A stretch of 54,577 bases of DNA, taken from NCBI GenBank assembly GCA_024697845.1, contig JAILRZ010000022.1:1-54577 (forward strand). The letters are read 5' to 3'. How positions within the stretch are numbered: position 1 is the stretch's first letter; each line of letters begins with the position of its first letter. The notes below the pieces were generated by a model. It worked only from the letters and a program-made list of their open reading frames with translations. It was not told the DNA's origin and searched no databases. The translations under genes and the position numbers were made by a program. Origin of the DNA: Eubacterium sp. (GTDB lineage Bacteria; Bacillota; Clostridia; Lachnospirales; Lachnospiraceae). Positions 1-8,501 of the stretch are shown here, piece by piece.

Positions 1-378
1 GATGGAAAGTTGCACCCTGTAGGCGAGAAAGCACTTCTAGGGTGCAGGAAAGCGAGAGGATGAGATGGAAAGTCGCACCCTGTAGATGGGAAAGCACTTC
101 TAGGGTGCAGGAAAATGAGAAGATGAGATGGAAAGTTGCACCCTGTAGGCGAGAAAGTGCTTCTAGGGTGCAGGAAAGTGAGAAGTTGAGATGGAAAGTT
201 GCACCCTGTAGATGAGAAAGCACTTCTAGGGTGCAGGAAAGTGAGAAGTTGAGATGGAAAGTTGCACCCTGTAGGCGAGAAAGCACTTCTAGGGTGCAGG
301 AAAGTGAGAAGTTGAGATGGAAAGTTGCACCCTGTAGACGAGAAAGCACTTCTGCGGTGCAGGTAGATGGTTACAGCC
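1..378. repeat. 63-bp tandem repeat array, six copies
   Basis: Copies begin at 1, 64, 127, 190, 253 and 316. The period is exactly 63 bp (21 codons), with few substitutions between copies, and the last copy degenerates near 355-378. Each unit carries an inverted repeat, GCACCCT near its start and AGGGTGC near its end, with a nested AGAA/TTCT stem, so each copy can form a hairpin. The array runs off the left window edge, so its true length is unknown. The period keeps one frame open (repeating ESEKLRWKVAPCRREST), but there is no sign that it is translated as a real protein. Confidence 0.95.
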
Positions 379-506
379 TGGATGTACAGGACATGCTCAA
401 AGATTTATTAGCAGATATCCTTTAGGGAATGCTTGAAGCAGAAATGGATGATCATCTGGGGAAATCCAAGTATGCAAAAAAAGAATTGACAAAACAATTC
501 AGTTAG
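354..506 (+). pseudogene. IS256/mutator-type transposase remnant
   Basis: Reading from 354, the frame gives VQDMLKDLLADIL, a TAG stop at 423-425, then GMLEAEMDDHLGKSKYAKK and a stop at 504-506. LEAEMDxHLGxxKY is the N-terminal signature of IS256-family (mutator) transposases. The stop interrupts the signature, and the catalytic DDE part (several hundred residues) is missing. The 5' side runs into the tandem repeat. This is a dead fragment left at the left flank of the iron genes. Confidence 0.7.
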
Positions 507-521
507 CTTAAACTAACTGAA
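486..521 (+). promoter_or_regulatory. Promoter with overlapping iron-box operator
   Basis: TTGACA (486-491) is followed after 17 nt by TAAACT (509-514), a plausible -35/-10 pair. A perfect inverted repeat with 9-bp arms (498-506 and 513-521) and a 6-nt spacer covers the -10 region. Its core is GTTAG-N6-CTAAC, also found before four other transcription units here. Binding there would block RNA polymerase. The site overlaps the end of the transposase relic. Confidence 0.75.
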
Positions 522-602
522 TGTAGAGTATTAGATTATTTTGCAGAAATAATGGAGTGGTTATTGCTTTTATTTATGGTAAAAGCAAATTTTTTTGACA
601 AG

Positions 603-622
603 AGGTTAGCTACAACTAACCT
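603..622. promoter_or_regulatory. Second iron-box operator before the ABC pair
   Basis: A perfect 7-bp inverted repeat, AGGTTAG (603-609) and CTAACCT (616-622), has the same 6-nt spacer as the other sites. It ends 5 nt before the GGAGGG ribosome site (628-633) of the first ABC gene. It lies about 100 nt downstream of the promoter at 486-514, so it may act as a roadblock or as a second regulator site. Confidence 0.75.
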
Positions 623-637
623 GCAACGGAGGGCAAA

Positions 638-2422
638 ATGAAAAAAAGAAGTATTGTTTCTTGGATTCTTGAGTTTGCGGGAATTAAGAAAAAGTATTTT
701 GAGGGGAGTATTGTTTTGGCAATCATTGGAGTTGCCGCATCTTTTATTCCATATTTGTTAATTGCGGATGTGGTGACACAGTTGATTTCCGGGAATACGG
801 ATTCAGGTCATTATATGCGACTTGTGTTAATGATGGGAGTGGCGTGGTTTATTAGGCTGACACTGCATTCTTTTTCCACCAGTTTATCTCATTATGCAAC
901 ATTTAATGTATTGGGAGAAATTAGAATACGCCTGTGCGAAAAATTATCAAAGATTCCATTAGGAGTTGTGCTGGATGACCATAGCGGAAGCTATAAAAAT
1001 ATTATTGTGGAACGTGTGGATTCTATGGAAACGACATTGGCACATATCATCCCTGAATTCACAGCGAATCTTCTGTTACCGATAGTAATGTTTGCTTACA
1101 TTATGTATCTGGATTGGCGGCTTGGCATTGCAAATCTGATTGGAGCAGTAATTGGAGTGCTATGCGCTTCGGTGATGATGGTTAAAAGTCAGGGTGAATT
1201 TGAAAAAACAGTAGAAAAAACAAAGCATTTGAATGACACCGCTGTTGAATACATTAATGGAATTGAAGTAATCAAAGCGTTTGGAAAGACTGGAAGTTCT
1301 TATGAAAAATTTGCAATTGCGGCGAAAGAAGGGGCAGATTGTTTTATTAACTGGATGCGTAAATGTATCTGGTGGCAGGCCGGAACCTTTTCATTTATGC
1401 CGGCAACATTTTTGGGAGTCCTTCCGGTTGGACTGATTCTGGTTAGAAACGGAAGCCTGTCTACAGAAAACTATATCACGGGAATTATTTTATCGGCCGG
1501 GCTAATTACACCGCTAACAGTTGCATTTTCATACATGGATGACATTTTGAAAGTTAAAACAATTTTCGGAGAGGTTGTGGAAATATTAGAGCGAAAAGAT
1601 ATGGTGAGACCTGAATCTATAACAGAGAAACCAAAAAACTCTGAAATTAAACTAAACGATGTGCGTTTTACGTATAAGGACAAGGAAGTACTTCATGGAA
1701 TTCATATGGAAATCAAACAAGGAGAAGTAAATGCAATCGTAGGTCCATCCGGATCAGGAAAAAGTACAATTGCAAGATTGATAGATTCTCTTTGGGATGT
1801 CGATTCTGGAGAAATAACTTATGGCGGTGTAAATATAAAGCAACTTCCGTTGGATTATTATATGAGTCAGATTTCTTATGTGGCTCAGGACAATTATTTG
1901 TTTGATATGTCTGTGAAGGAGAACATCCGATTAGGAAATTCAAAAGCAACGGATGAAGAGGTTGTGGAAGCAGCAAAGAAATGTGGTTGCCATGAATTTA
2001 TTATGGGACTGGAAAATGGATATGACACGATTGCAGGGGGAGCAGGTGGACATTTGTCCGGGGGGGAACGCCAAAGAATATGTATTGCGAGGGCGTTACT
2101 GAAGGATTCTCCGATTGTCATCCTGGATGAAGCAACAGCCTACACAGATCCGGAAAGCGAAGCGTTGGTTCAATCTAGTGTTGCAAAATTAATTCAGGGA
2201 AAAACATTAATTGTAATTGCCCATCGCCTTTCAACAATTACAGATGCAGATAAAATATTTGTAATCAATCAAGGCAAAGTGGAAGCTGAAGGAACGCACA
2301 ATGAGCTTTTGAAAAATTGTGAATTATACAAAAAAATGTGGGAAGCACATATCTTTTCAAAAGATGAGGATGCAGATGAAAGCGATTTCGAAACATGCAG
2401 CAAGGAGGTGCAACATGCTTGA
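638..2422 (+). CDS. ABC half-transporter A (iron/haem/siderophore type)
   Basis: A 594-residue exporter-fold half-transporter: an N-terminal six-helix permease domain (about 1-310) fused to an ATPase domain. Walker A GPSGSGKST starts near residue 369, the signature LSGGERQR near 473 and Walker B IVILDEAT near 493. It pairs with the next gene, which it overlaps by 8 nt, to form a heterodimer. Two iron-type operators precede it. Iron-regulated fused pairs such as YbtPQ and IrtAB import ferric siderophores despite having an exporter fold; others export siderophore or haem. No substrate-binding lipoprotein lies beside it, which fits the exporter fold. The substrate is not visible from the sequence. 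Confidence 0.85.
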   Translation: MKKRSIVSWILEFAGIKKKYFEGSIVLAIIGVAASFIPYLLIADVVTQLISGNTDSGHYMRLVLMMGVAWFIRLTLHSFSTSLSHYATFNVLGEIRIRLCEKLSKIPLGVVLDDHSGSYKNIIVERVDSMETTLAHIIPEFTANLLLPIVMFAYIMYLDWRLGIANLIGAVIGVLCASVMMVKSQGEFEKTVEKTKHLNDTAVEYINGIEVIKAFGKTGSSYEKFAIAAKEGADCFINWMRKCIWWQAGTFSFMPATFLGVLPVGLILVRNGSLSTENYITGIILSAGLITPLTVAFSYMDDILKVKTIFGEVVEILERKDMVRPESITEKPKNSEIKLNDVRFTYKDKEVLHGIHMEIKQGEVNAIVGPSGSGKSTIARLIDSLWDVDSGEITYGGVNIKQLPLDYYMSQISYVAQDNYLFDMSVKENIRLGNSKATDEEVVEAAKKCGCHEFIMGLENGYDTIAGGAGGHLSGGERQRICIARALLKDSPIVILDEATAYTDPESEALVQSSVAKLIQGKTLIVIAHRLSTITDADKIFVINQGKVEAEGTHNELLKNCELYKKMWEAHIFSKDEDADESDFETCSKEVQHA

Positions 2423-4151
2423 GATGGTAAAAAAGTTCTTTGATTTTTGTAATGAGGAGAACAGGAAAAAATTTTATGTTTCTGTATTCTTGGGGGTGTT
2501 GGATGCGATTTTTGCGGGAATGAAAATCCCTGCAGCTTATTTTGCAATCAAAGCGGTTTTGGAAAAACAAATCAATGCGAAAACGATGATGATTGTGTTA
2601 GGACTTATGATGTTGAATACGTTTGGAAAAACTTTAATCAATCGTTTTTCACAAATGATCCAGACAGAAGCGGGATACAACACCTGTGCAGGAAAGCGAA
2701 TCGAGATTGGAGAACATTTGAGATTTTTGCCAATGGGGTATTTTAATGACACAAGTTTGGGACATATTACTTCGGTGACGACAAATACAATGGAGCAGGT
2801 TGGGGATATTGCCACAAGAGCAATTATGTTGGTTCTACAGGGGGGGATTACGACAATTATCATTAGCTTATTCATATTTGCATTTGACGTGAGAATTGGA
2901 ATTATTGCGCTTCTTGGAATTGCATTATTTTTAATTGTAAATCAATGGACCAATAAAAGCGTTGCCAGAGTAGCAGACGAAAAAATAGAATCGGATCGGG
3001 AAATGGTTGGAGTGATTCTGGAATATATTCAGGGAATTGCTGAAATAAGAAACTATAACATAATTCATCAGAACAGCTCGAAAGTGAAGAAATCAATTGA
3101 GAGAAAAAGAAATGCAGATATTACCGCGGAACTTGCCGCAATCCCGGCTGTTGGAGTACAGATGTTGGTCAGTAAACTTACAGGGGTTTCCATTGCCGGG
3201 GCGTCAATCCATTTTTATTTGACAGGAAGTATGGAATTGGTCGACACCATCGTGATGCTTCTATGTTCTTTTATTCTTTTTGAACCATTGGATTCTGCAG
3301 GTGTATATACTGCGCTTCTTCGAATTATTGGAAAAGGAGTAGATTTAGCGAATGAAATTCTCACGCTGGATCAGATGGACATTGACGGCGAAACTATTTC
3401 TCCGGAGAACAGAGATATCAGATTGGAAAATGTAAGTTTTGCGTATGAAAATCGAAAAATAATTGACAATGTAACGCTGGATATTAAAGAAAAAACAACA
3501 ACTGCCATTGTAGGACCATCCGGTGGAGGAAAGACAACCATCACAGCTCTGATTGCAAGATTCTGGGATGTTCAGGAAGGAAAGGTTTTATTGGGAGGGA
3601 GAAATGTTAAAGAATACAGTTTTGATTCCCTAATGGAAAATTTTAGTTTTGTATTTCAGAAGGTCTATCTTTTTGAAGATACTATTGCAAATAATATTCG
3701 GTTCGGCAAGAATGATGCTACGATTGAAGAAGTAATCAATGCAGCGAAAAAAGCGGCTTGTCATGATTTTATTATGACACTGCCGGATGGATATGAAACC
3801 GTTGTAGGAGAAGGGGGAGCAACACTTTCCGGAGGTGAAAAACAAAGGATAGCAATTGCAAGAGCGATAATGAAAGATGCGCCGATTATCATTTTAGATG
3901 AAGCGACAGCGAATGTAGATCCGGAAAATGAGAAAGAGTTAACGGAGGCAGTTGAAAATCTGACTCGGGAAAAGACAATTATTATGATTGCCCATAGGCT
4001 AAAGACCGTTCGAAATGCAGACCAGATTATTGTTGTGGATAAAGGGAAAATCGTGCAAAAAGGAAAGCACGAAGAATTGTTAAAGACAGAAGGAATTTAT
4101 AAAAGATTCATACAGGGAAGAAAACGTGCAGTAGGATGGAAACTTTCATAG
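2415..4151 (+). CDS. ABC half-transporter B (partner of the upstream gene)
   Basis: A 578-residue fused permease-ATPase. Walker A GPSGGGKTT starts near residue 367, LSGGEKQR near 471, and the Walker B region IIILDEAT near 490. I start it at ATG 2415 because AAGGAGG lies just upstream; the frame is open further upstream, but that would add 32 residues inside gene A. The 8-nt overlap implies translational coupling. It is about 30 percent alike by eye to gene A, as expected for a heterodimer. Expression should follow the two operators upstream of gene A. The direction of transport remains open. Confidence 0.85.
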   Translation: MLEMVKKFFDFCNEENRKKFYVSVFLGVLDAIFAGMKIPAAYFAIKAVLEKQINAKTMMIVLGLMMLNTFGKTLINRFSQMIQTEAGYNTCAGKRIEIGEHLRFLPMGYFNDTSLGHITSVTTNTMEQVGDIATRAIMLVLQGGITTIIISLFIFAFDVRIGIIALLGIALFLIVNQWTNKSVARVADEKIESDREMVGVILEYIQGIAEIRNYNIIHQNSSKVKKSIERKRNADITAELAAIPAVGVQMLVSKLTGVSIAGASIHFYLTGSMELVDTIVMLLCSFILFEPLDSAGVYTALLRIIGKGVDLANEILTLDQMDIDGETISPENRDIRLENVSFAYENRKIIDNVTLDIKEKTTTAIVGPSGGGKTTITALIARFWDVQEGKVLLGGRNVKEYSFDSLMENFSFVFQKVYLFEDTIANNIRFGKNDATIEEVINAAKKAACHDFIMTLPDGYETVVGEGGATLSGGEKQRIAIARAIMKDAPIIILDEATANVDPENEKELTEAVENLTREKTIIMIAHRLKTVRNADQIIVVDKGKIVQKGKHEELLKTEGIYKRFIQGRKRAVGWKLS

Positions 4152-4171
4152 ATACTTCAGAAAAAGATGAT

Positions 4172-4198
4172 AAAGGACACCACTGATGGGTGTCCTTT
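4172..4198. terminator. Hairpin between convergent genes
   Basis: A perfect 10-bp stem (4172-4181 with 4189-4198, loop 7 nt) lies between the ABC pair and the convergent regulator gene. The arms end in AAA and TTT, so it can terminate from both sides, though the T-tracts are short. Confidence 0.65.
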
Positions 4199-4228
4199 GA
4201 TAACGATGTTATAAGACCGGAAATAAAA

Positions 4229-4618
4229 TTACTTTGAACCTTTTTCTTTAAGGTGACGTTTAATTGCATTGAAACTTTCTTTACTTAAAAAATGTTCGAT
4301 TTTACAAGCGTCTTCCAATGCAACTTCCGGGGTTACCCCGAGGTTTATCAACATTTGAGAAAGAATGGTATGACGTTCATAAACACTTTTGGCAATTTTC
4401 TCTCCGGCAGCAGTTAATTCGATAAAACCGCCGTCCTGAACATGAATATAGTCTTTTTCGCGCAAGTTTTTCATTGCCACACTAACGCTGGCTTTAGTGA
4501 AGCCTAATTCGTTTGCAATGTCGATGGAACGAACATTAGCGCTCTTTTCATGCAAAATAAGAATCGTTTCTAAATAGTCCTCCATGGATTCGTTAGAACG
4601 TTGTTTGTTATAGTCCAT
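4229..4618 (-). CDS. DtxR/MntR-family metal-dependent repressor (copy 1)
   Basis: A 129-residue two-domain repressor with an N-terminal winged helix and a dimerisation/metal domain, lacking the C-terminal SH3 domain of DtxR. I start it at 4618 because GGAG lies 8-9 nt upstream. Metal ligands are well kept: D14 and E17 (like MntR D8 and E11), H83 (MntR H77), and C105, E108 and H109 in the DtxR-like CxxEH motif. Cys instead of Glu at that place is the DtxR/IdeR (iron) rather than the MntR pattern. It is divergent from the Gx/apbE genes and convergent with the ABC pair. It is the best candidate for the protein that reads the GTTAG-N6-CTAAC sites. Confidence 0.88.
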   Translation of the reverse strand: MDYNKQRSNESMEDYLETILILHEKSANVRSIDIANELGFTKASVSVAMKNLREKDYIHVQDGGFIELTAAGEKIAKSVYERHTILSQMLINLGVTPEVALEDACKIEHFLSKESFNAIKRHLKEKGSK

Positions 4619-4700
4619 TTTACCGTCTCCTAACTTTTTTTTGATTGTATCATTTTTGGAGGAAAAAGACAAATTTTAAAGACAAAAAATGGAGGAATAA

Positions 4701-5216
4701 ATGAAAAAAGAAAAAAATAATTTTGGTATGAGAAAGATTGCAATTCGTTCCTTACTAGTGGCATTAGCAATGGTGTTGTCTTATGTTGAAAGTCAAATGC
4801 CTGTTGAAGCTTTTGTTCCCGGAATGAAATTGGGATTAACAAATCTTGTGGTAATGGTAGCGCTTTACAGACTGAACGAGAAAGAGGCTATTATAATAAA
4901 TATCATACGGATTTTTTTGGTTGGATTTACCTTTGGAAATATGTTTTCCATTGCGTATAGTTTGGCAGGTGGCATGTTAAGCGGTATTGTAATGATTGCT
5001 TTAAAAAAGACTCAAAAAGTGAGCATGACCACAGTGAGTGTAGCAGGAGGTGTTGCACATAATGTGGGACAAATACTTGTGGCAATGGTTGTTTTAGAAA
5101 CGACAGCTATATTATATTACTTGCTGATTCTATGGATTGCAGGTGTTTTTGCAGGAATTGTAATCGGTGTTCTATCGGCAGAAGTAACCAAACGTTTGCC
5201 CAAAACAATAATTTAA
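4701..5216 (+). CDS. Gx transporter family membrane protein (HepI-like)
   Basis: 171 residues, almost all hydrophobic, with about five membrane segments and the motif FVPGMKLGLTNL. This matches the family annotated as Gx transporter or heptaprenyl diphosphate synthase component I (Pfam Hpre_diP_synt_I), which resembles the membrane S-components of ECF importers. In many Firmicutes it sits beside apbE and FMN-binding-domain genes, as here (apbE follows after 14 nt). A role in supplying flavin or quinone precursor to the extracytosolic redox proteins is inferred; it is not shown by any residue. No iron box lies in the 82-nt gap to the divergent regulator. Confidence 0.8.
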   Translation: MKKEKNNFGMRKIAIRSLLVALAMVLSYVESQMPVEAFVPGMKLGLTNLVVMVALYRLNEKEAIIINIIRIFLVGFTFGNMFSIAYSLAGGMLSGIVMIALKKTQKVSMTTVSVAGGVAHNVGQILVAMVVLETTAILYYLLILWIAGVFAGIVIGVLSAEVTKRLPKTII

Positions 5217-5230
5217 AAAAGGAAGAAAAA

Positions 5231-6277
5231 ATGAAGGACAGGAATTGTTTAATTTTGATCACAATTATCGTGATAGTAGGATTACTGAGCGGTTGCGGGA
5301 AAGAGAAGTACAACGAAAGGGTCAAGGAAGAAAAAATAAAAGCGACAAGGGATATTTTTGCTATGGATACCTATATGACGCTCGTAGCATATGGAGAAAA
5401 GGCAAATGAAGGATTAGATGAAGCGGTGTCGGAAATTCAACGCTTGGATGAGATGTTTAGTGTTGGAAAAGAGGAAAGCGAAGTAAGTATTTTAAATCAA
5501 AATGGCTCTGAAATTGTGTCTGATGAAACAAAGTACCTATTAGAAAAAGCATTAACTATTTATAGAAAAACAGAAGGAAGCTTTGACATTAGTGTTTATC
5601 CTTTGATGGTTGAATGGGGATTTACAAATCAAAAATATAAATTACCCACAAAGGATAAAATAAAGGAGTTATTACAGGGTGTTGATGCATCAAAGATAGA
5701 ACACACAAAGGGAAAAAACTTTGTTTCACTTCCAAAGCAGATGAAAATTGATTTTGGAGGAATTGCGAAAGGGTATACATCTCAGCGCATTATGGAAATA
5801 TTTAAAAAATATAACTTAACCGGAGGTGTTGTTTCTTTAGGGGGAAATGTACAGACTTATGGAAGGAAGCCTGATGGTACAAACTATAAAATAGGCATCG
5901 AAAATCCTTTTGGAGATGAAGGGTACATAGGAGTATTGACCGTGTCAGAACGGGCAGTAATTACGTCAGGAGGCTATGAAAGATTTTTTGAGAAAAACGG
6001 TGTGAAATATCATCATATCTTGGATCCTAAAACCGGTTATCCTGCGGAATCCGGTTTAACCAGTGTGACAATAGTAAACAGTGATGGGACAGAGGCAGAT
6101 GGACTGTCGACCGCTTTATTTGTTATGGGAAAAGAAAAAGCGGTTAACTACTGGAAAAAGAATGGGGAAAAAGATGGATTTGATTTGATTTTAGTAGAAA
6201 AAACGGGGGAAATTACAATTACTTCAGGATTAGAAAAAAGTTTTATATCAGACTATCCTGTAAAAGTAATTCGATAA
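5231..6277 (+). CDS. apbE: FAD:protein FMN transferase, lipoprotein
   Basis: 348 residues. The start at ATG 5231 has AAGGAAG upstream and gives a lipoprotein signal ending in LSGCG. ApbE family landmarks are in order: AMDTYMTL, a DFGGIAKGY segment, SLGGNVQ, HHILDPKTGYP and the C-terminal DGLSTALFVMG region with the metal-binding Asp. ApbE splits FAD and attaches FMN to a Thr in DxxSGATxS motifs of exported proteins. Five such motifs are encoded just downstream (8502-10632), so these are its evident substrates. It is anchored on the outer face of the membrane. Confidence 0.95.
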   Translation: MKDRNCLILITIIVIVGLLSGCGKEKYNERVKEEKIKATRDIFAMDTYMTLVAYGEKANEGLDEAVSEIQRLDEMFSVGKEESEVSILNQNGSEIVSDETKYLLEKALTIYRKTEGSFDISVYPLMVEWGFTNQKYKLPTKDKIKELLQGVDASKIEHTKGKNFVSLPKQMKIDFGGIAKGYTSQRIMEIFKKYNLTGGVVSLGGNVQTYGRKPDGTNYKIGIENPFGDEGYIGVLTVSERAVITSGGYERFFEKNGVKYHHILDPKTGYPAESGLTSVTIVNSDGTEADGLSTALFVMGKEKAVNYWKKNGEKDGFDLILVEKTGEITITSGLEKSFISDYPVKVIR

Positions 6278-6283
6278 TTACCC

Positions 6284-6335
6284 TTGACATATGGGGGAGA
6301 GAATGGTACTCTGTTCTAGGTTAGAGGCTACTAAC
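6284..6335 (+). promoter_or_regulatory. Promoter and iron-box operator of the Tp47/flavin operon
   Basis: TTGACA lies at 6284-6289 with a weak -10 (TACTCT, 6307-6312) after 17 nt. GTTAG (6320-6324) and CTAAC (6331-6335) form the 6-nt-spaced palindrome over the expected start of transcription. TGGGGGAG (6292-6299) and its complement CTCCCCCA (6355-6362) flank the operator and could pair. Confidence 0.65.
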
Positions 6336-6414
6336 TGAATGGAAAAATCATAGACTCCCCCAAAAACAAAAGAAAAAGAGGAATCAGTGAAGATTTTATT
6401 TTTTTTGCCAAAAG

Positions 6415-6430
6415 GTTAGTCGCAACTAAC
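6415..6430. promoter_or_regulatory. Second iron-box operator before the Tp47-like gene
   Basis: GTTAG (6415-6419), 6 nt, CTAAC (6426-6430). It lies between the promoter and the AAGGAGG ribosome site (6448-6454), the same double-site layout as before the ABC pair and feoA. Confidence 0.7.
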
Positions 6431-6459
6431 AATAAGAAATTAAAATAAAGGAGGAAACG

Positions 6460-8418
6460 ATGACAAAACATAATTTCTTAAAAAAAGCTACATCCATTGC
6501 ATTAGCGACTGCGATGGTCTTAACAACATTAACACCATCTGCAATAAGAGCAGGTGAAAGCACGGATGACGGATATGTATATATATCTATGAATGTTCCA
6601 TATAATGATTTTTATAAAAATTATAATCTTACAGACTCTGCGTGCTGGGAAGTTGAAGAAGGGGTAGACGCAGTATCAACAGCGACAACAAGCAAGTTCA
6701 AAGCAACAACAGGCCTTGCAAATGGAACATATAATAATGATAAGTATATTATGGGAGTAACAATCCCAGTTGCAGTGAAGAATGAAGACTTGCAAAAACT
6801 TCAGACTTCTACCAATAACGCATACAAATATGTTGTGCTTGAGCAAAAACCTGAATATTACAGTACTTTGACTATTAAAGAAAATGGTCAGTACGATTTC
6901 TCAAAAATGCAGGAAACAACAATTTCTAAAAACTTTCTTTCTATTAGTGGACTTACATTAACCGGAAGATATGGTGATTACCAGATTGACCTGGATGGTT
7001 TTCGTATGAAGGAACCTAAGGGAATCAAGGTAGGGGAAGATGAATATATTCCTTTTACAATTTATGGAGCGATTTTAAAAACTGAAGATCAAAAGAGTTT
7101 TGGAATGACATGTCTTGAAAACCTTTGGTTTGGTACCAAGGCACCAAATGTTGAAATTGCATGGTCCGTGAAAAACGGTCAGGGAATGAAAAGAGGACAT
7201 GGATCAGGTGGAGAATTCTATCAATTTGATATGAATGGAGCAAAACTGTCCGGAGTGGACGTGATTACAAATTATGGCGTTGTTTCTGTGCCTTGTGATA
7301 TAGCATTACCAAAATATTATGAGGGCAATACCGAGTCCTTAAATGTTTCCATGAAGAACAACTCTAAAGAGTTGCTGATTTCCGGGGTGCCAGCTGATTT
7401 AGAAAACGTCAAAGTTTCCGTATCAGGTGGACTTGCATCGGATGCCCTGATTGCAAACGGAAAAGTTGAACTGAATAGTGAACCGACAGATGGGGTTTCA
7501 TATACAGTAACAATTTCAAGTTCAAATTATGCGGGAATTAGAAGAACAATATCAACTCCAATTACAGAAAGTCAGATTGAAGAATTAAATCAATGGATTT
7601 TAAAGGGAGAAAATGCACTTGAAGCGGAAGAAAACACCAGCTTAAAGAATTCAGTTCAAAAGGCCAAAGATGCAGTATCTTCTAGTGGAACTACTTCTGT
7701 CGATGCAGTGGCAGTTATGAAAGAATTGAAGGCGGCGGTTAAAAAGACTTTTGAAGCTCTGGATGTTCAGGCAACGTTAGTGGGAAATAAAATGTCCATT
7801 GCAATGAACAAAGAGTTGAAGGAACTGAAAAATCCGAAGTATGCATTGACAGTACAAGAGGGAAGAAAAGTAACAACGTTGTCCAGTGGAGTTTTAAACG
7901 CAACAACATATGTGTTGGAAACGACGCCAGTGGTAGGAACAACATATAAGTTGACAATTGAAAGCGACAATTTCCAGGATGCATTGGTAAATGTAATTGC
8001 CACAGAAGGAGTTGCAGAGCCGGAAACAACAGAGCAGAAAGAAACAACGACGGAAAATATTGAAACAACAAAAAAACAGGAAGCAGTAACAAAGAAAACT
8101 GAGAAAAAACCGGTTGTGGGAAAAGCTTCTATCAAAAAGGCGGCAAAGAAGAGAAAGGCGAATAAACTTAGTCTAACCCTGAATAAAGTATCCGGTATTA
8201 ATGGATATGAAATCAGAGTTTATACAACAAATAAAAAAGCAAAGAAAAATAAAGGTGCATTGGTTGTAAAAAAGGTTAAGAAAGCAAATTGCAAAGTAGT
8301 ATCCGCAAAACTAAAGGGAAAGAAAAAAATATTTGTTAGGGTAAGAGCCTACAAAAACTATAAGGGAAGTAAAATTTACGGTGATTGGTCAAAGATTAAA
8401 AAGGTCACTAGTCTGTAA
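6460..8418 (+). CDS. Secreted Tp47-like protein with basic C-terminal module
   Basis: 652 residues. A signal peptide ends near residue 32 (SAIRA). The body resembles the treponemal lipoprotein Tp47: VDAVSTAT matches Tp47 FDAVSRAT, and LPKYYEGN followed by the LLISGVPADL strand matches LPKYEGN with VLTIGGADAETL. Other Firmicute relatives are annotated as Tp47 domain A/C proteins. A helical linker (about 370-430), a second beta domain, a Glu/Thr-rich spacer (about 515-550) and a Lys-rich fibronectin-like module (about 565-652) follow. The last probably holds it to the wall; there is no LPXTG. It is led by two iron boxes and followed by FMN proteins. Iron or haem capture or redox is inferred; penicillin binding, described for Tp47, is unlikely to be the point here. 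Confidence 0.75.
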   Translation: MTKHNFLKKATSIALATAMVLTTLTPSAIRAGESTDDGYVYISMNVPYNDFYKNYNLTDSACWEVEEGVDAVSTATTSKFKATTGLANGTYNNDKYIMGVTIPVAVKNEDLQKLQTSTNNAYKYVVLEQKPEYYSTLTIKENGQYDFSKMQETTISKNFLSISGLTLTGRYGDYQIDLDGFRMKEPKGIKVGEDEYIPFTIYGAILKTEDQKSFGMTCLENLWFGTKAPNVEIAWSVKNGQGMKRGHGSGGEFYQFDMNGAKLSGVDVITNYGVVSVPCDIALPKYYEGNTESLNVSMKNNSKELLISGVPADLENVKVSVSGGLASDALIANGKVELNSEPTDGVSYTVTISSSNYAGIRRTISTPITESQIEELNQWILKGENALEAEENTSLKNSVQKAKDAVSSSGTTSVDAVAVMKELKAAVKKTFEALDVQATLVGNKMSIAMNKELKELKNPKYALTVQEGRKVTTLSSGVLNATTYVLETTPVVGTTYKLTIESDNFQDALVNVIATEGVAEPETTEQKETTTENIETTKKQEAVTKKTEKKPVVGKASIKKAAKKRKANKLSLTLNKVSGINGYEIRVYTTNKKAKKNKGALVVKKVKKANCKVVSAKLKGKKKIFVRVRAYKNYKGSKIYGDWSKIKKVTSL

Positions 8419-8438
8419 TTACTGGAAAACTCAAAAGG

Positions 8439-8467
8439 CTGCGATTCACATTAAGGGTGAATCGCAG
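8439..8467 (+). terminator. Stem-loop between the Tp47-like and FMN genes
   Basis: An 11-bp perfect stem CTGCGATTCAC/GTGAATCGCAG with a 7-nt loop, followed by a short T-rich stretch. It may be a partial terminator or an mRNA-stability element lowering expression of the following flavoprotein genes. It also makes a translation start at 8457 unlikely, supporting the ATG at 8502. Confidence 0.6.
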
Positions 8468-8501
8468 TCCATTGTTTAATAGAAAAAATAATGGAGAAAA
8501 A

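Noticed and set aside
1-378. CRISPR array
   Set aside because: The 63-bp units are directly adjacent with no variable spacers, and no cas genes are present.
595-600. TTGACA as the -35 of a second promoter before the ABC pair
   Set aside because: The matching -10 would fall near 618-623 and transcription would begin at the ribosome site, leaving no leader.
2319-2414. Upstream start for the second ABC gene
   Set aside because: It lies inside the first ABC gene, without a ribosome site; AAGGAGG clearly selects ATG 2415.
4619-4700. Iron box between the regulator and the Gx gene
   Set aside because: No GTTAG-N6-CTAAC pattern was found in this gap, not even with one mismatch.
8457-8501. Upstream start for the four-flavin protein
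   Set aside because: The extra codons lie in a hairpin; ATG 8502 has GGAG and starts a proper membrane anchor.
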